Shown here: positions 1 through 7,207 of the stretch, one piece after another | Layout: each line of letters starts with the position of its first letter | Position numbering within the stretch: the stretch's first letter is position 1 | Assembly: GCA_050292445.1 (NCBI GenBank) | Contig: JBNKLQ010000170.1 | Span: 1 to 13,462, forward strand | Direction: 5' to 3' | DNA length: 13,462 bases | Source: Leptofilum sp050292445 | GTDB taxonomy: Bacteria > Chloroflexota > Anaerolineae > Promineifilales > Promineifilaceae | Made by a program: the position numbers and the translations under genes | The notes under the pieces: generated by a model | Seen by the model: the letters and a program-made list of their open reading frames with translations, nothing else | Told to the model about the DNA's origin: nothing | Databases searched by the model: none

Positions 1-448
1 TCCAGATGATCCAATGGTTGATACGGCCGTTATACCTTCCCACCGCTTCCCACACAAAATTGGCCCAAGTGTTGTTTGGGTCCGTGTGCGGCAAATGGAG
101 GCCGCGTGGCAGTTGCCCCTCCCGCGCCCAATCAGGAATACCAATGAGCAGGCCCACCACGGTACGCCCAGCAGCGATTTCGCCGTTTATTTCACCCTCG
201 CTGACGCTGGCGGTCCAGGTGCCCGGCCCCCCCACCTGCGTTTCGGCCCACTGAAAGCGCACCCGCGTCCAGGCCGCGCCTAACGAATTGGCCTGTGCTG
301 GATTTTCGTAGCTTTCAATGACGCCAAAGCGCCAATCTACGGGTGCTGAGGCAGGTACAGCGCTGGGGGCGGCACTGCTTTTTTGCGGAACTGCGGTCAT
401 CAGACCACAGACAAGTAGACATAACAAAACAAAACGTATTCGATTCAT
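1..448 (-). CDS. Secreted glycoside hydrolase-like TIM-barrel protein, N-terminal part (C-terminus outside window)
   Basis: The frame runs from ATG at 448 down to the window edge, giving 149 residues and no stop. Residues 1-26 look like a Sec signal peptide: MNRIR, then a hydrophobic core (FVLLCLLVCGLMTAV), then an Ala/Ser-rich region. The mature part reads WRFGVIES, GAAWTRVRFQW, TVVGLLIGIPDWA, WANFVWEAVGRYNGRINHW. This alternation of short strands and aromatic-rich helices, ending in an 'HWIIW' strand that usually precedes the acid/base Asn-Glu, is typical of clan GH-A (GH39/cellulase-like) barrels in Chloroflexota. The catalytic Glu residues would lie beyond the edge, so activity cannot be judged. 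No good Shine-Dalgarno sequence precedes the ATG. It is probably exported and acts on polysaccharide; the substrate is unknown. The barrel class is inferred from pattern, not from a search. Confidence 0.7.
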   Translation of the reverse strand, partial: MNRIRFVLLCLLVCGLMTAVPQKSSAAPSAVPASAPVDWRFGVIESYENPAQANSLGAAWTRVRFQWAETQVGGPGTWTASVSEGEINGEIAAGRTVVGLLIGIPDWAREGQLPRGLHLPHTDPNNTWANFVWEAVGRYNGRINHWIIW

Positions 449-535
449 GCCACAAGTTTACCGAGGGAGAGTCAAATGTGACAAATAACCCGCGCTAAGC
501 ACCCAACTGAAAGGGAACTTATTGTTGGCCGCTTA

Positions 536-721
536 CTAATTACAAATTGATGTGCCGCAAATACAACCGCCGCAATAGGATGGTTCTAGCAGACGGCTAA
601 AAATATTGCCGATTTGCGGCCCCAATATCGTCAGAATACCGATGACTACAACGGCCACCAGCACCAAAATGAGGGCATACTCCACCAACCCCTGGGCTAA
701 TTGTTTTTGTTCATTATTCAT
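536..721 (-). CDS. Small Flp/Fap-type pilin (61 aa) with Cys-rich tail
   Basis: The start is ATG at 721, preceded by a strong GGGAGGAAG Shine-Dalgarno; the open frame extends to 826, but that part shows no pilin features. The protein has a short hydrophilic leader (MNNEQKQLA), then QGLVEYALILVLVAVVV, the conserved Flp N-terminal hydrophobic helix with the invariant Glu-Tyr, then GPQIGNIFS. Counting Glu as +5, the prepilin-peptidase -1 residue is Ala instead of the usual Gly. The last 14 residues contain four Cys (CGGCIC...C), unusual for this family and absent from the neighbouring pilin. It lies 106 bp downstream of the larger pilin on the same strand, and the helices are nearly identical, so the pair looks like a duplication. 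Flp pilins are assembled by the Tad machinery; none of the tad genes is in the window. Confidence 0.85.
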   Translation of the reverse strand: MNNEQKQLAQGLVEYALILVLVAVVVIGILTILGPQIGNIFSRLLEPSYCGGCICGTSICN

Positions 722-827
722 TGGCTTCCTCCCAAAATCACAGAGAGAATAAGAAAAATTACAGGAAATAAAGGATGAAAAGTGATAAGACTGGCGCTTA
801 CAACTTTCCAAGCATAATAATACCATT

Positions 828-1274
828 TTAATTTTGCGCTGGGTAAGAGGCTGTCAGGCTGCTGCCTCCATCAGCTGTAGCGGTAACGCTGCCCGGACCA
901 GGGCCAACGGCAGGCAACGTAACCGTACAGTCTGGATTACAGCTCACACTGGCCGATTTCCCGCTTTGAGAATCCTCCACGGTCACGTTTGTACTGCCTG
1001 AAACAGAAACGGTAACAACAACGTCCGGGGTTCCGTCGGCACGCCAGGCGGTAACGGCCGTTACCGTTGCCTCGCTGGGATTTCCATTGCCGCCTCCACC
1101 ACCATTATTATTATTTGTCGTCACAACGCCTAACCCGCTTACAACCCGGCTAAATACATTCCCAACCTGGGGACCTAATACCGTGAGAATGGCCATGACC
1201 ACAACCGCCACCAACACCAAAATGAGGGCGTATTCCACCAAGCCTTGTCCATCTTGTTTCGTTGTTTGTTTCAT
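828..1274 (-). CDS. Flp-type pilin with Gly/Asn linker and beta-rich C-terminal extension (148 aa)
   Basis: ATG at 1274 is chosen because GAGG lies 7 bases upstream and the mature pilin leader follows at once (MKQTTKQDG). Residues 9-10 'DG' followed by QGLVEYALIL give a canonical class III cleavage site (Gly at -1, Glu at +5). The hydrophobic helix runs to about residue 40 (GPQVGNVFSRVV). An Asn/Gly linker (NNNNGGGGGNGN, about residues 55-66) then leads to about 80 residues of Thr/Val/Ser-rich beta sequence with Ig-like or invasin-like alternation and a Cys pair (SCNPDC) that could form a disulfide. Ordinary Flp pilins are 50-80 aa, so this is a modular pilin exposing an extra domain on the fibre, perhaps for adhesion (inference). 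It is the upstream member of a two-gene pilin pair. A longer frame to 1385 exists but begins with unrelated sequence. Confidence 0.87.
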   Translation of the reverse strand: MKQTTKQDGQGLVEYALILVLVAVVVMAILTVLGPQVGNVFSRVVSGLGVVTTNNNNGGGGGNGNPSEATVTAVTAWRADGTPDVVVTVSVSGSTNVTVEDSQSGKSASVSCNPDCTVTLPAVGPGPGSVTATADGGSSLTASYPAQN

Positions 1275-1424
1275 TCGTAACCTCGGTATCAATGATTTCA
1301 AGTGCGATGCGTTACTATTATCTACGTGGCTTGAATTTTTGCTGATGCTGATTTGCGTTAATCCTCTAACAGAGTAGACAAACAACTGCCTACATTGTAA
1401 TCATTATTCTTAAAAATCAAGTTG

Positions 1425-2984
1425 CTAACGTCCAAATTGAATGTCGGGAACGGCCGTACTTTCTAAAATCAAGGCGCGTTCAAAAGCGATTTCCATCAAT
1501 GACGCCGCATTGCGCTCAGCTTCCCACAATTCTACAGCAGGGTATTCGTCCGCAATCAGGGTCAGGCGGAGGGTAGTTTCATCCCAAACGGCCGTTACAT
1601 CATCCACATTGGCATTTCGTCCCCGTTCCAAAAATTCCGCCAGACGCAAAATCGCCGCCAGGCGCGTCAAAATTGTATGATCTTCTTTAGCCAAAAGTGA
1701 CTCAAATGAATCCGGCGTGGGGCGACCCTTACGATGATACCGCGTGAGCAATGCGACCAGGGCCGTCTCACGCGGTGAAAATCCAGCCAAACCACTATTA
1801 ATGATCAGCGTTTGTGAGTGCTTATGATGATCATCGTAGCTAATGACCGTGCCCAAATCGTGCAGCAAAGCGGCCGCATCCAGCAGTTCGCGCTCTGCCA
1901 TGCCGTAACCATGCAGCGGGGCCAACTGGTTAAACAGCCGCGTGGCTAAATAGCGCACATGGCTGGCGTGAGCTTTTTGGTAATTGTAAACGCGTGCCAT
2001 GTTCAGCACGCTAAAACGGCGCACGCTAGCCACCACCGGATAAGCCAAATGTTGCCAAAAATGCTCAAAAAAGAGACCCTCCCGCAAACCGTTTTTGGAA
2101 ATGGTTAACGACTCAACCCGCAGCCTGTCCATCACCTCTGCCAGCACGAGCGCTCCAGGAAAAATAATATCGGCCCGATCGCGGCTCAGTCCCGAGATTT
2201 GCTGCCGCTCTGACACAGGCAATCGTTGCAGCAGTTCAACCGTTTTTTGAACAGACTTGCGGCGCAAAACAAAGCCATGCAGCGTATTCAACGGGTGGCT
2301 CTGCCGAGCAGCCTCTATCGAGGCCAAATTACGGATGGTGCCACCTAATCCAACCAAATGGCGATGGCGCTTTGGCTGCTTTTTTTGCAGCCAGGGAATG
2401 GTGTCTAGCTGCTGAGCAATCTGCTGTTGAATCGCCTGCACTTCGGTTGGCTCGATGGGATCACTGCGGACAAACTGCTCGGTCAGGGCCAACGCTCCCA
2501 GCGGCACGGACCGGCCTTCATGGTAAAGATTGCCGCGCACTTTACTCACCTGGGCACTGCCACCCCCAATGTCGATGACGTAGCCATTGCCCAACTGCAC
2601 CTCGTTGAGCACGCCCAACGTGCCGTAGTACGCTTCCCGCTCACCATCAAGCACCTGCAAATCCAGGCCAATCTCCTGAGAGACCGTTTGCAAAAAGGCG
2701 GGTCCATTGGCGGCATCACGTACGGCGCTGGTGGCGGTGGGAATGATTAAATCAACGGGATAGTTGTCACAAAATCGCTTAAACAAACGAAGGGTGAAGA
2801 GGGCGCGGGCAACGGCCGTCTCACTCAAACCTGCCTCTGTCATCCCCTCCCGTAGCCGCACCACCTCCCGAATTTCATCTTCCAGGCGGTAAGCGTAGCC
2901 GGGAACCGCATTGAGGATCACCAGCCGGGCAGTGTTGGAGCCAAGATCGATAACGCCGATGCGTTGCGAATTGTTTGCAATCAT
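1425..2984 (-). CDS. Ppx/GppA family phosphatase with C-terminal HD domain (519 aa)
   Basis: Exopolyphosphatase / guanosine pentaphosphate phosphohydrolase. The family hydrolyses terminal phosphate of polyphosphate or converts pppGpp to ppGpp in the cytoplasm. The ASKHA fold is clear: phosphate-1 loop GVIDLGSNTARL at 10-21, TATSAVRDAANG at 83-94, DGEREAYYG with the likely catalytic Glu near 117, phosphate-2 loop VIDIGGGSAQV at 136-146, adenosine-like motif LVGLGGTIRNLA at 210-221, and GLSRDRADIIFPGALVL at 265-281. The C-terminal half has the HD-like helical domain with HASHV (339-343) and LLHDLG (373-378). The length matches Ppx-type proteins (about 500-520 aa) more than short GppA forms. ATG at 2984 has AAGG eight bases upstream. 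It is the last gene of a probable minus-strand unit, with a 62-bp gap to the methyltransferase gene. The motifs do not separate Ppx from GppA activity. Confidence 0.93.
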   Translation of the reverse strand: MIANNSQRIGVIDLGSNTARLVILNAVPGYAYRLEDEIREVVRLREGMTEAGLSETAVARALFTLRLFKRFCDNYPVDLIIPTATSAVRDAANGPAFLQTVSQEIGLDLQVLDGEREAYYGTLGVLNEVQLGNGYVIDIGGGSAQVSKVRGNLYHEGRSVPLGALALTEQFVRSDPIEPTEVQAIQQQIAQQLDTIPWLQKKQPKRHRHLVGLGGTIRNLASIEAARQSHPLNTLHGFVLRRKSVQKTVELLQRLPVSERQQISGLSRDRADIIFPGALVLAEVMDRLRVESLTISKNGLREGLFFEHFWQHLAYPVVASVRRFSVLNMARVYNYQKAHASHVRYLATRLFNQLAPLHGYGMAERELLDAAALLHDLGTVISYDDHHKHSQTLIINSGLAGFSPRETALVALLTRYHRKGRPTPDSFESLLAKEDHTILTRLAAILRLAEFLERGRNANVDDVTAVWDETTLRLTLIADEYPAVELWEAERNAASLMEIAFERALILESTAVPDIQFGR

Positions 2985-3046
2985 TTGTTGACCTTATACA
3001 ACAATGAGAGCATTGTACCATGTTTTTGGCTAAATTTAGGCTGCGT

Positions 3047-3949
3047 TTACACAGGTTCTTTAAAGTCGTAGAGGTTGTTTTTTACCTGCCATTGGCGTTG
3101 GCAATCAGGATTGGGGCAAAGGAGCCGCTCATCAGCGGGGTCGGGCAGTGGCGTTTGGCAATGCGGGCAAGCAAAAAAGGTGTTGGCTGCGGCCGTTTCC
3201 CCTTTGCTCGGATGGGCCACATCGACAAACACACTGGGGCTAAGCTGCCACCAATTGCCCGTCCGCTGCGCCAGCGAATCCAGGCCCACCAGCAACCCAG
3301 TCGGCACTAGCTTTTTGATGGGGCCAAATCGATAATGTGAAACGGTGAGCATTCGCCCCGGGTTAAAGGCAGCTTGCGCCAGCTGCTGGCGAATCCAGCG
3401 TGGGTGAAAATCAAAATTTAATTCAGCAAATTCAATCGGGTCGTGGTTAAACGGGGACCACTCTTGCCGCCGCAAGCCATAGCGCAAAATTGCTTTGAGG
3501 TTCTGCTTATTGGCAAATTCCAAGATGTAACGGCCGTTTGGCCGAGCAATGCGCGCGAGCTGTTGGAACAAAGCCGGGACGTCAGCAGCGTGGTGCAAAG
3601 TACGAATTTGCACCATCGTGTCAAACAAACCAGCCACAAAGGGCATCTGGTACCAGTTGCCCGCCACGTAAATAAAACGGGGATCGTCGCCTAAATGGGA
3701 TTGGGCTTCACGCAGTAATGAGCGGGAATAATCGAACAGGACGACCTTTTGGTAGCCTAAATATTCATCGGCCAGACGACCAAAGCCCGCGCCAATTTCA
3801 ATGAGGGTGCCGCCCGTTGGGGGCATCAGACGGTGCAAGGCAATGCGTTCAACCTGGTCTTCGTAGTCACGCCCCTGGCCTTCCCAAAAACGGGTGCGGT
3901 AGTCTGAACCTTCGTAGTCACAGACGGGGGGGGTATCGCTGTTGTTCAT
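3047..3949 (-). CDS. SAM-dependent methyltransferase with C-terminal zinc-ribbon (Trm112-like) tail (300 aa)
   Basis: A class I Rossmann methyltransferase. Motif I is LIEIGAGFGRLADEYL at 49-64, with a motif II acidic residue in VLFDYS (70-75). Motif post-II/IV is around DTMVQIRTLHHAAD (110-123), and the strand RYILEFANK (140-148) is typical of methyltransferase-11 family proteins. Residues 257-293 are a separate small zinc-binding module: C261-x2-C264 and C278-x4-C283, followed by WQVKNNLYDF, which resembles the Trm112/YcaR-type 'CP.C...L......CP.C...' tails fused to or partnering methyltransferases. The substrate is unknown; protein, tRNA or quinone-like molecules all remain possible. ATG at 3949 lies 16 bp after the stop of the upstream membrane-protein gene and has no Shine-Dalgarno, so translation is probably coupled. 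Confidence 0.88.
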   Translation of the reverse strand: MNNSDTPPVCDYEGSDYRTRFWEGQGRDYEDQVERIALHRLMPPTGGTLIEIGAGFGRLADEYLGYQKVVLFDYSRSLLREAQSHLGDDPRFIYVAGNWYQMPFVAGLFDTMVQIRTLHHAADVPALFQQLARIARPNGRYILEFANKQNLKAILRYGLRRQEWSPFNHDPIEFAELNFDFHPRWIRQQLAQAAFNPGRMLTVSHYRFGPIKKLVPTGLLVGLDSLAQRTGNWWQLSPSVFVDVAHPSKGETAAANTFFACPHCQTPLPDPADERLLCPNPDCQRQWQVKNNLYDFKEPV

Positions 3950-3965
3950 GCGTAAATGGGAGGCG

Positions 3966-4589
3966 TTAGCGAACGGCCGTATCTTGTTCTGTGGGTGGAC
4001 TGTCGGCAGCCTGAACCCGATTCATCAGCTCGTCATTGCTGGATGGCAAGCCCTTAATCAATCGATCTAGTGGCTCAAACAAGTTACGGAGTGTGTTAAA
4101 CGGGCCACCCAGTTCAGTCTCTTGCAGCGGAATTTGCACATCTACCTTCAGAGCCACATCAATTTCCTGATCAACCGGCACATCCAGATCTAGCTGAACG
4201 GGCAGCGTTAACCCCTCAGGCAGGGCCAGCGTAACGCTCCCGTTGATTTGGCCGCCACCCCCGGGTAAGTTAAATTGGGCAGGAATGCTTAAGGGTACAG
4301 ATTCCACGACAACCACATCGGTTTGCGTATTTAATGGCAACGTAAAGCTAATTGGCATTGTGTCTTGGACTTCAATTGTTCGGGAAATGGTGGCCCCACT
4401 CATTTCCACAAAGCTGTCGCTTAGGCCACCAACAATTGGCTCGGCCACAGAATCTACAATGGGCAAGATGAGTGGCGCGGCAATGAGCAGCACCAGCAAC
4501 AGCACAAAGTTCATGATAAATGAAAAGATAATGGCAAACGTCTTAAACGCTTGCCACGGTTTTCCCGTCCAAACCCATTTACGTTCCAT
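3966..4589 (-). CDS. Membrane-anchored hypothetical protein with beta-rich outer domain (207 aa)
   Basis: Family not recognised. A short basic, Trp-rich N-terminus (MERKWVWTGKPWQAFK) is followed by one long hydrophobic segment at about 18-47 (FAIIFSFIMNFVLLLVLLIAAPLILPIV), so the protein is probably anchored with its C-terminus outside. Residues 65-157 alternate hydrophobic and polar residues with many Pro/Val/Leu (SFTLPL, VPLSIPAQFNLPGGGG, LTLPVQLDLDVPVDQEIDVALKVDVQIPL), suggesting a series of beta strands. The tail (160-207) is a helical then disordered acidic stretch. ATG at 4589 has an excellent GGAGGT Shine-Dalgarno. It is the first gene of the minus-strand unit with the methyltransferase and Ppx genes, and is divergent from the NYN gene across the parS-like region. 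No function is assigned. Confidence 0.8.
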   Translation of the reverse strand: MERKWVWTGKPWQAFKTFAIIFSFIMNFVLLLVLLIAAPLILPIVDSVAEPIVGGLSDSFVEMSGATISRTIEVQDTMPISFTLPLNTQTDVVVVESVPLSIPAQFNLPGGGGQINGSVTLALPEGLTLPVQLDLDVPVDQEIDVALKVDVQIPLQETELGGPFNTLRNLFEPLDRLIKGLPSSNDELMNRVQAADSPPTEQDTAVR

Positions 4590-4719
4590 TGCCTACCTCC
4601 GCAATCTACTACAGGTTGACATAGTATTATCACATTATGGTAACATGTATTGATCAATTAGCAAAACGGCCGTAAGTCATGGTGTGAGATTTTGGCAATA
4701 AACTGGATACTTGTTCTAA

Positions 4720-4735
4720 TGTTTCACGGGAAACC
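4720..4735. promoter_or_regulatory. parS-like ParB-binding site 1
   Basis: TGTTTCACGGGAAACC differs from the near-universal bacterial parS 16-mer (TGTTTCACGTGAAACA) at position 10 (T to G) and the last base. The left half-site is canonical; the right half matches the TGTTTCCC half-site used in the palindrome at 6221. It lies in an intergenic region and its twin starts exactly 30 bp downstream. Confidence 0.65.
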
Positions 4736-4749
4736 AAAACGATATTGAT

Positions 4750-4765
4750 TGTTTCACGGGAAACA
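4750..4765. promoter_or_regulatory. parS-like ParB-binding site 2
   Basis: TGTTTCACGGGAAACA matches the canonical parS in 15 of 16 positions, with only the central T10 changed to G. It shares 15 bases with the site starting 30 bp upstream, which puts the two sites about three helical turns apart. Confidence 0.7.
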
Positions 4766-4833
4766 ATTGCGGGAATAGGTGAATGCAGTAGAATACCCTT
4801 AGCCTATAAATTGCGAGAAAACGAAACTAACGC

Positions 4834-6069
4834 ATGTCCACCCAATCAAATAAGCAAGACAGTTCCTCAAATTCATCCTCCTCAACAAACGATGTTGCCA
4901 TCCTTCTGGACTTAGACAATCTGGTTATTGGGGCCAAGCAGATTAATTTATCATTCGACATCAAATTGGTGCTGGATCATATTAAGAAGCTGACAAACGG
5001 CCGTATCGTCATGCGCCATTCTTATGGCGATTGGCGGCAAGATCAGCAGCTCATGCGCGATTTGGCCACAGCTGGGTTTGTGACCCAGTCCGCCATTCGG
5101 CTCAACAACTTCAGCAAAAACCTGGCCGACATGCAAATTGTCGTCGATACGATGGAAACATTGATCGACGGACATCAATACAGCACCTATGTCCTCATGA
5201 CCGGTGACCGTGATTTTACGCCGCTGGTTCAGGCATTGCGCAAACGAGGCAAACAAGTGATTGGCATGGGCGTACGTCACACAACCAGTCAAAGCTTCGC
5301 CAGCTTATGTGATCAATACATTTACTATGAAGAGATTGTGCCCACGCCGCAGCTTAGCGAAGCTGAGGTAGAAGAGTTGTTAAACAGCTCCTTACAGCAG
5401 CTACTCAACGGGGAGCAACACGTAAGAGCCAGCGTGCTGAAGCAACACATGTCCGACAGTAGCAAAGGCGCTTTCGACAAAAGCCATCATGCTGAAGGCA
5501 GCTTCCGGAAATTCCTGGGGAAATACCCGCATCTGGTACAGGTCGAACAGGTTGAAACCACCATCTACGTAACCCGTCCCGAAAAGAAAGATAAAATGCC
5601 CACGCCGCTACACATTGAATACCGTCGTGGGCTGAAAAAGCAAAGGCTGCGGGTTGTAAAGCGAGAGATGCGCTTTACCATCATCAAAGACTTAATTCGG
5701 CATTTGACCACATCAGACCAGGTTCGCTGGCGCGAACTTATCGACACCTTGCATGAAGAGTACAAAAGCAAGGAGAAAAAGATCTCGAAAAACGCGATCA
5801 ATGCCGTTTTGCTGCTGGCCCGCCGTGCCCAGGTTATTCGCACACTCAAAGCAAAATCCCTCTCAACGGCCCCTGTGCTGCTAGAGTTGAAAGGGCAAAA
5901 GCTGGTTCAAGACGCCATCATGCGCTGCGATGCGGCTTATGTGAAAGGTATCTTGGAACTTGCGGATGAGTTTGATGAGGAGGAAGCGGCCGTTGCCCTC
6001 TATTACGAGCCGCAATTTGCCCGATATCTCAAAACGCTCATCAAGAATTTCGAGCGTTTAGGGATGTGA
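4834..6069 (+). CDS. NYN-domain putative ribonuclease with LOTUS/OST-HTH domain (411 aa)
   Basis: The NYN domain (PIN-like metal-dependent RNase fold; LabA/DUF88 group) spans about residues 19-168. The acidic cluster is present: LLDLDN (D26, D28), IVVDTMETL (D105) and MTGDRDF (D125, D127), followed by LVQALRKRGKQVIG. A LOTUS/OST-HTH-like winged helix follows at about 176-247 (EVEELLNSSLQQLL ... FRKFLGKYPHLVQVEQ ... IYVT). A basic linker then leads to a second helical region (about 275-411), possibly a further winged helix, with an acidic segment DEFDEEEAA. Residues 1-19 are a Ser/Asn-rich disordered start. NYN-LOTUS proteins are linked to RNA binding and cleavage; the target here is unknown. 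ATG at 4834 lacks a Shine-Dalgarno. The 3' end overlaps the convergent PNPOx-like gene by 29 bp. Confidence 0.87.
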   Translation: MSTQSNKQDSSSNSSSSTNDVAILLDLDNLVIGAKQINLSFDIKLVLDHIKKLTNGRIVMRHSYGDWRQDQQLMRDLATAGFVTQSAIRLNNFSKNLADMQIVVDTMETLIDGHQYSTYVLMTGDRDFTPLVQALRKRGKQVIGMGVRHTTSQSFASLCDQYIYYEEIVPTPQLSEAEVEELLNSSLQQLLNGEQHVRASVLKQHMSDSSKGAFDKSHHAEGSFRKFLGKYPHLVQVEQVETTIYVTRPEKKDKMPTPLHIEYRRGLKKQRLRVVKREMRFTIIKDLIRHLTTSDQVRWRELIDTLHEEYKSKEKKISKNAINAVLLLARRAQVIRTLKAKSLSTAPVLLELKGQKLVQDAIMRCDAAYVKGILELADEFDEEEAAVALYYEPQFARYLKTLIKNFERLGM

Positions 6070-6508
6070 TTTCATCCCGATGACCTAGCCCCAAACGATT
6101 ATCAATAAAATAGAGCCGTTCTGGCTGAAGCACATACCAGTTGACCTTGTCTAAGGCCGCCTGCATTTTTTCGTCGGCGTTGGCCAGGAAGGGGTATTTT
6201 TGCAGATATTGGAAGATGGCTGTTTCCCGGGAAACATTCGTCAATAACGAGACACGCCCCTCCAACTGAATTCCCTGGATCTTCTCCCAATCCCGATAAT
6301 CTTCCTGAATGGTAGCAGCAACGTGGGGAACGGCCGTTATATTTTGAGCATGTCGCGTATGGCCTGCGGAAAGAAAAGTCAGGTCGAAGCCTTCATTCAC
6401 ATAGAAAACAGCCGCCGCCCACACACCTTGTGGGCCAGTCGTTGCCAACGTCATCACCTGATGGTTGGCCAAATAAGCCAACGCCAACTGCCGAGGGTCA
6501 CGCGTCAC
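6041..6508 (-). CDS. Pyridoxamine 5'-phosphate oxidase-like FMN-binding protein (155 aa)
   Basis: A split-barrel flavin-binding protein of the PNPOx-like superfamily. The core reads LALAYLANHQVMTLATTGPQGVWAAAVFYV, then FDLTFLSAGHTRHAQNITAVPHVAATIQED, the usual strand-turn-strand pattern with 'R/H..N....P.V' around the FMN phosphate. The C-terminal part has YVLQPERLYFIDNRLG. Members include true oxidases, heme-degrading and F420-dependent enzymes, so the reaction cannot be named. GTG at 6508 is chosen: it has AAGGAGG upstream (spacing 10), overlaps the ubiX stop by 11 bp, and starts just before the conserved fold. The longer reading begins with TTG at 6559 deep inside ubiX and adds unrelated residues. 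It is translationally coupled to ubiX. A perfect parS-like palindrome lies within the gene. Confidence 0.82.
   Translation of the reverse strand: MTRDPRQLALAYLANHQVMTLATTGPQGVWAAAVFYVNEGFDLTFLSAGHTRHAQNITAVPHVAATIQEDYRDWEKIQGIQLEGRVSLLTNVSRETAIFQYLQKYPFLANADEKMQAALDKVNWYVLQPERLYFIDNRLGLGHRDEITSLNARNS
6221..6236. promoter_or_regulatory. parS-like perfect palindrome inside the PNPOx-like gene
   Basis: TGTTTCCCGGGAAACA is a perfect 16-bp inverted repeat. It equals the canonical parS except for two symmetrical changes (A7 to C and T10 to G). It sits inside a coding region, where parS sites are often found, about 1.5 kb from the two intergenic sites. Confidence 0.65.
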
Positions 6509-7085
6509 GGGATTGCTTGCCTCCTTGCCAGCGTGCAAACAAATCCTCGGGCAGCTCAATTTCTAGCAGGTCCAGCAGCCGATTAACCGTCTGGTTGATG
6601 ATGTCATCGATGGAGTCTGGACGATGATAAAAAGCAGGCATGGGTGGGGCTAAAATTGCGCCAATTTCCGTCACCTGCACCATCAGGCGCAGATGGCCTA
6701 GATGCAGCGGTGTTTCCCGGGGAGCCAACACCAGCCGCCGCCGATCCTTGAGCACCACATCGGCCGCACGCAGCAGCAGATTGTCGCTGAAAGAGTTGGC
6801 AATGCCCGCCAATGTTTTCATGGAGCAAGGAATGACAACCATGCCCCACGTCTTGAAGGAACCAGAAGAAACGGCCGCAGCAATGTCCCGAAAGCGGTAA
6901 GAAACATCCGCCAGCTGCATGACCTCATCGGCCGTGAAATCTGTCTCCAATCCGATGGTCGTAGCAGCGGCCGTGCTCATGATGAGATGCGTTTCTACAT
7001 CGGGAACAGTCCGCAGCAGCTCCAAAAGCCGAATGCCATAAATGACACCGCTCGCGCCCGAAATACCCACTATTAATTTTTTCAT
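6498..7085 (-). CDS. ubiX: Flavin prenyltransferase UbiX (195 aa)
   Basis: UbiX/Pad1 joins dimethylallyl phosphate to FMN to make prenylated FMN, the cofactor of UbiD-type decarboxylases. Family signatures are present in order: MKKLIVGISGASGVIYGIRLLE (FMN phosphate loop GASG at 10-13), a strand with HLIMSTAA (33-40), VIPCSMKTLAGIANSFSDNLLLRAADVVLK (84-113), RRLVLAPRETPLHLGHLRLM (116-135) and the C-terminal GAILAPPMPAFYHRP (142-156). The length fits the family. ATG at 7085 has AAGGGGG about ten bases upstream. It overlaps the following flavoprotein gene by 11 bp, indicating an operon. No ubiD is in the window. The opposite strand carries the YhaM-like gene, divergent across 122 bp. Confidence 0.95.
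   Translation of the reverse strand: MKKLIVGISGASGVIYGIRLLELLRTVPDVETHLIMSTAAATTIGLETDFTADEVMQLADVSYRFRDIAAAVSSGSFKTWGMVVIPCSMKTLAGIANSFSDNLLLRAADVVLKDRRRLVLAPRETPLHLGHLRLMVQVTEIGAILAPPMPAFYHRPDSIDDIINQTVNRLLDLLEIELPEDLFARWQGGKQSRDA
6711..6726. promoter_or_regulatory. Degenerate parS-like half-site inside ubiX
   Basis: TGTTTCCCGGGGAGCC has the complete TGTTTCCC left half-site of the palindrome at 6221 and matches it in 13 of 16 positions; the right half is degraded. It could be chance, since it encodes part of the conserved PRETPL segment. Confidence 0.25.
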
Positions 7086-7168
7086 TCAGGTTGCCCCCTT
7101 TTTGCCGTTCGCCAAATTGCCTTTTATGGATTTTAGAATAGGTAGCCAGAAAACCAAAATCCTCTTAC

Positions 7169-7182
7169 AATCGCCCGCGATT
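7169..7182. promoter_or_regulatory. Inverted repeat, possible operator upstream of the YhaM-like gene
   Basis: AATCGC-CC-GCGATT has perfect 6-bp arms with a 2-bp centre. It begins at the end of a possible -10 (TACAAT, 7166-7171) and lies 25 bp before the GTG start, in the 122-bp divergent gap with ubiX. This is a suitable place for a repressor site. No known regulator consensus is recognised. Confidence 0.3.
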
Positions 7183-7207
7183 AGACAAATGTCATTGAGA
7201 GGGTTTT

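Larger units (their letters stand above)
4590..4833. promoter_or_regulatory. Divergent intergenic region carrying parS-like sites and a candidate promoter
   Basis: This 244-bp AT-rich region separates the membrane-protein gene (-) from the NYN gene (+). It contains one ACGGCCGT octamer at 4666-4673 and two near-identical parS-like 16-mers (listed separately). A candidate plus-strand promoter is TTGCGG (4767-4772), 16 bp, TAGAAT (4789-4794); TATAAA at 4805-4810 is an alternative -10. Both would place a start site just downstream of the second parS-like site, so a bound ParB could affect expression. The promoter assignment is weak. Confidence 0.4.

Noticed and set aside
722..826. Upstream extension of the small pilin frame
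   Set aside because: A strong GGGAGGAAG site and a typical prepilin leader mark ATG 721; the upstream part is intergenic.
6509..6559. Longer PNPOx-like protein starting with TTG at 6559
   Set aside because: GTG 6508 has AAGGAGG upstream and starts at the conserved fold; the extra residues are read from inside ubiX.
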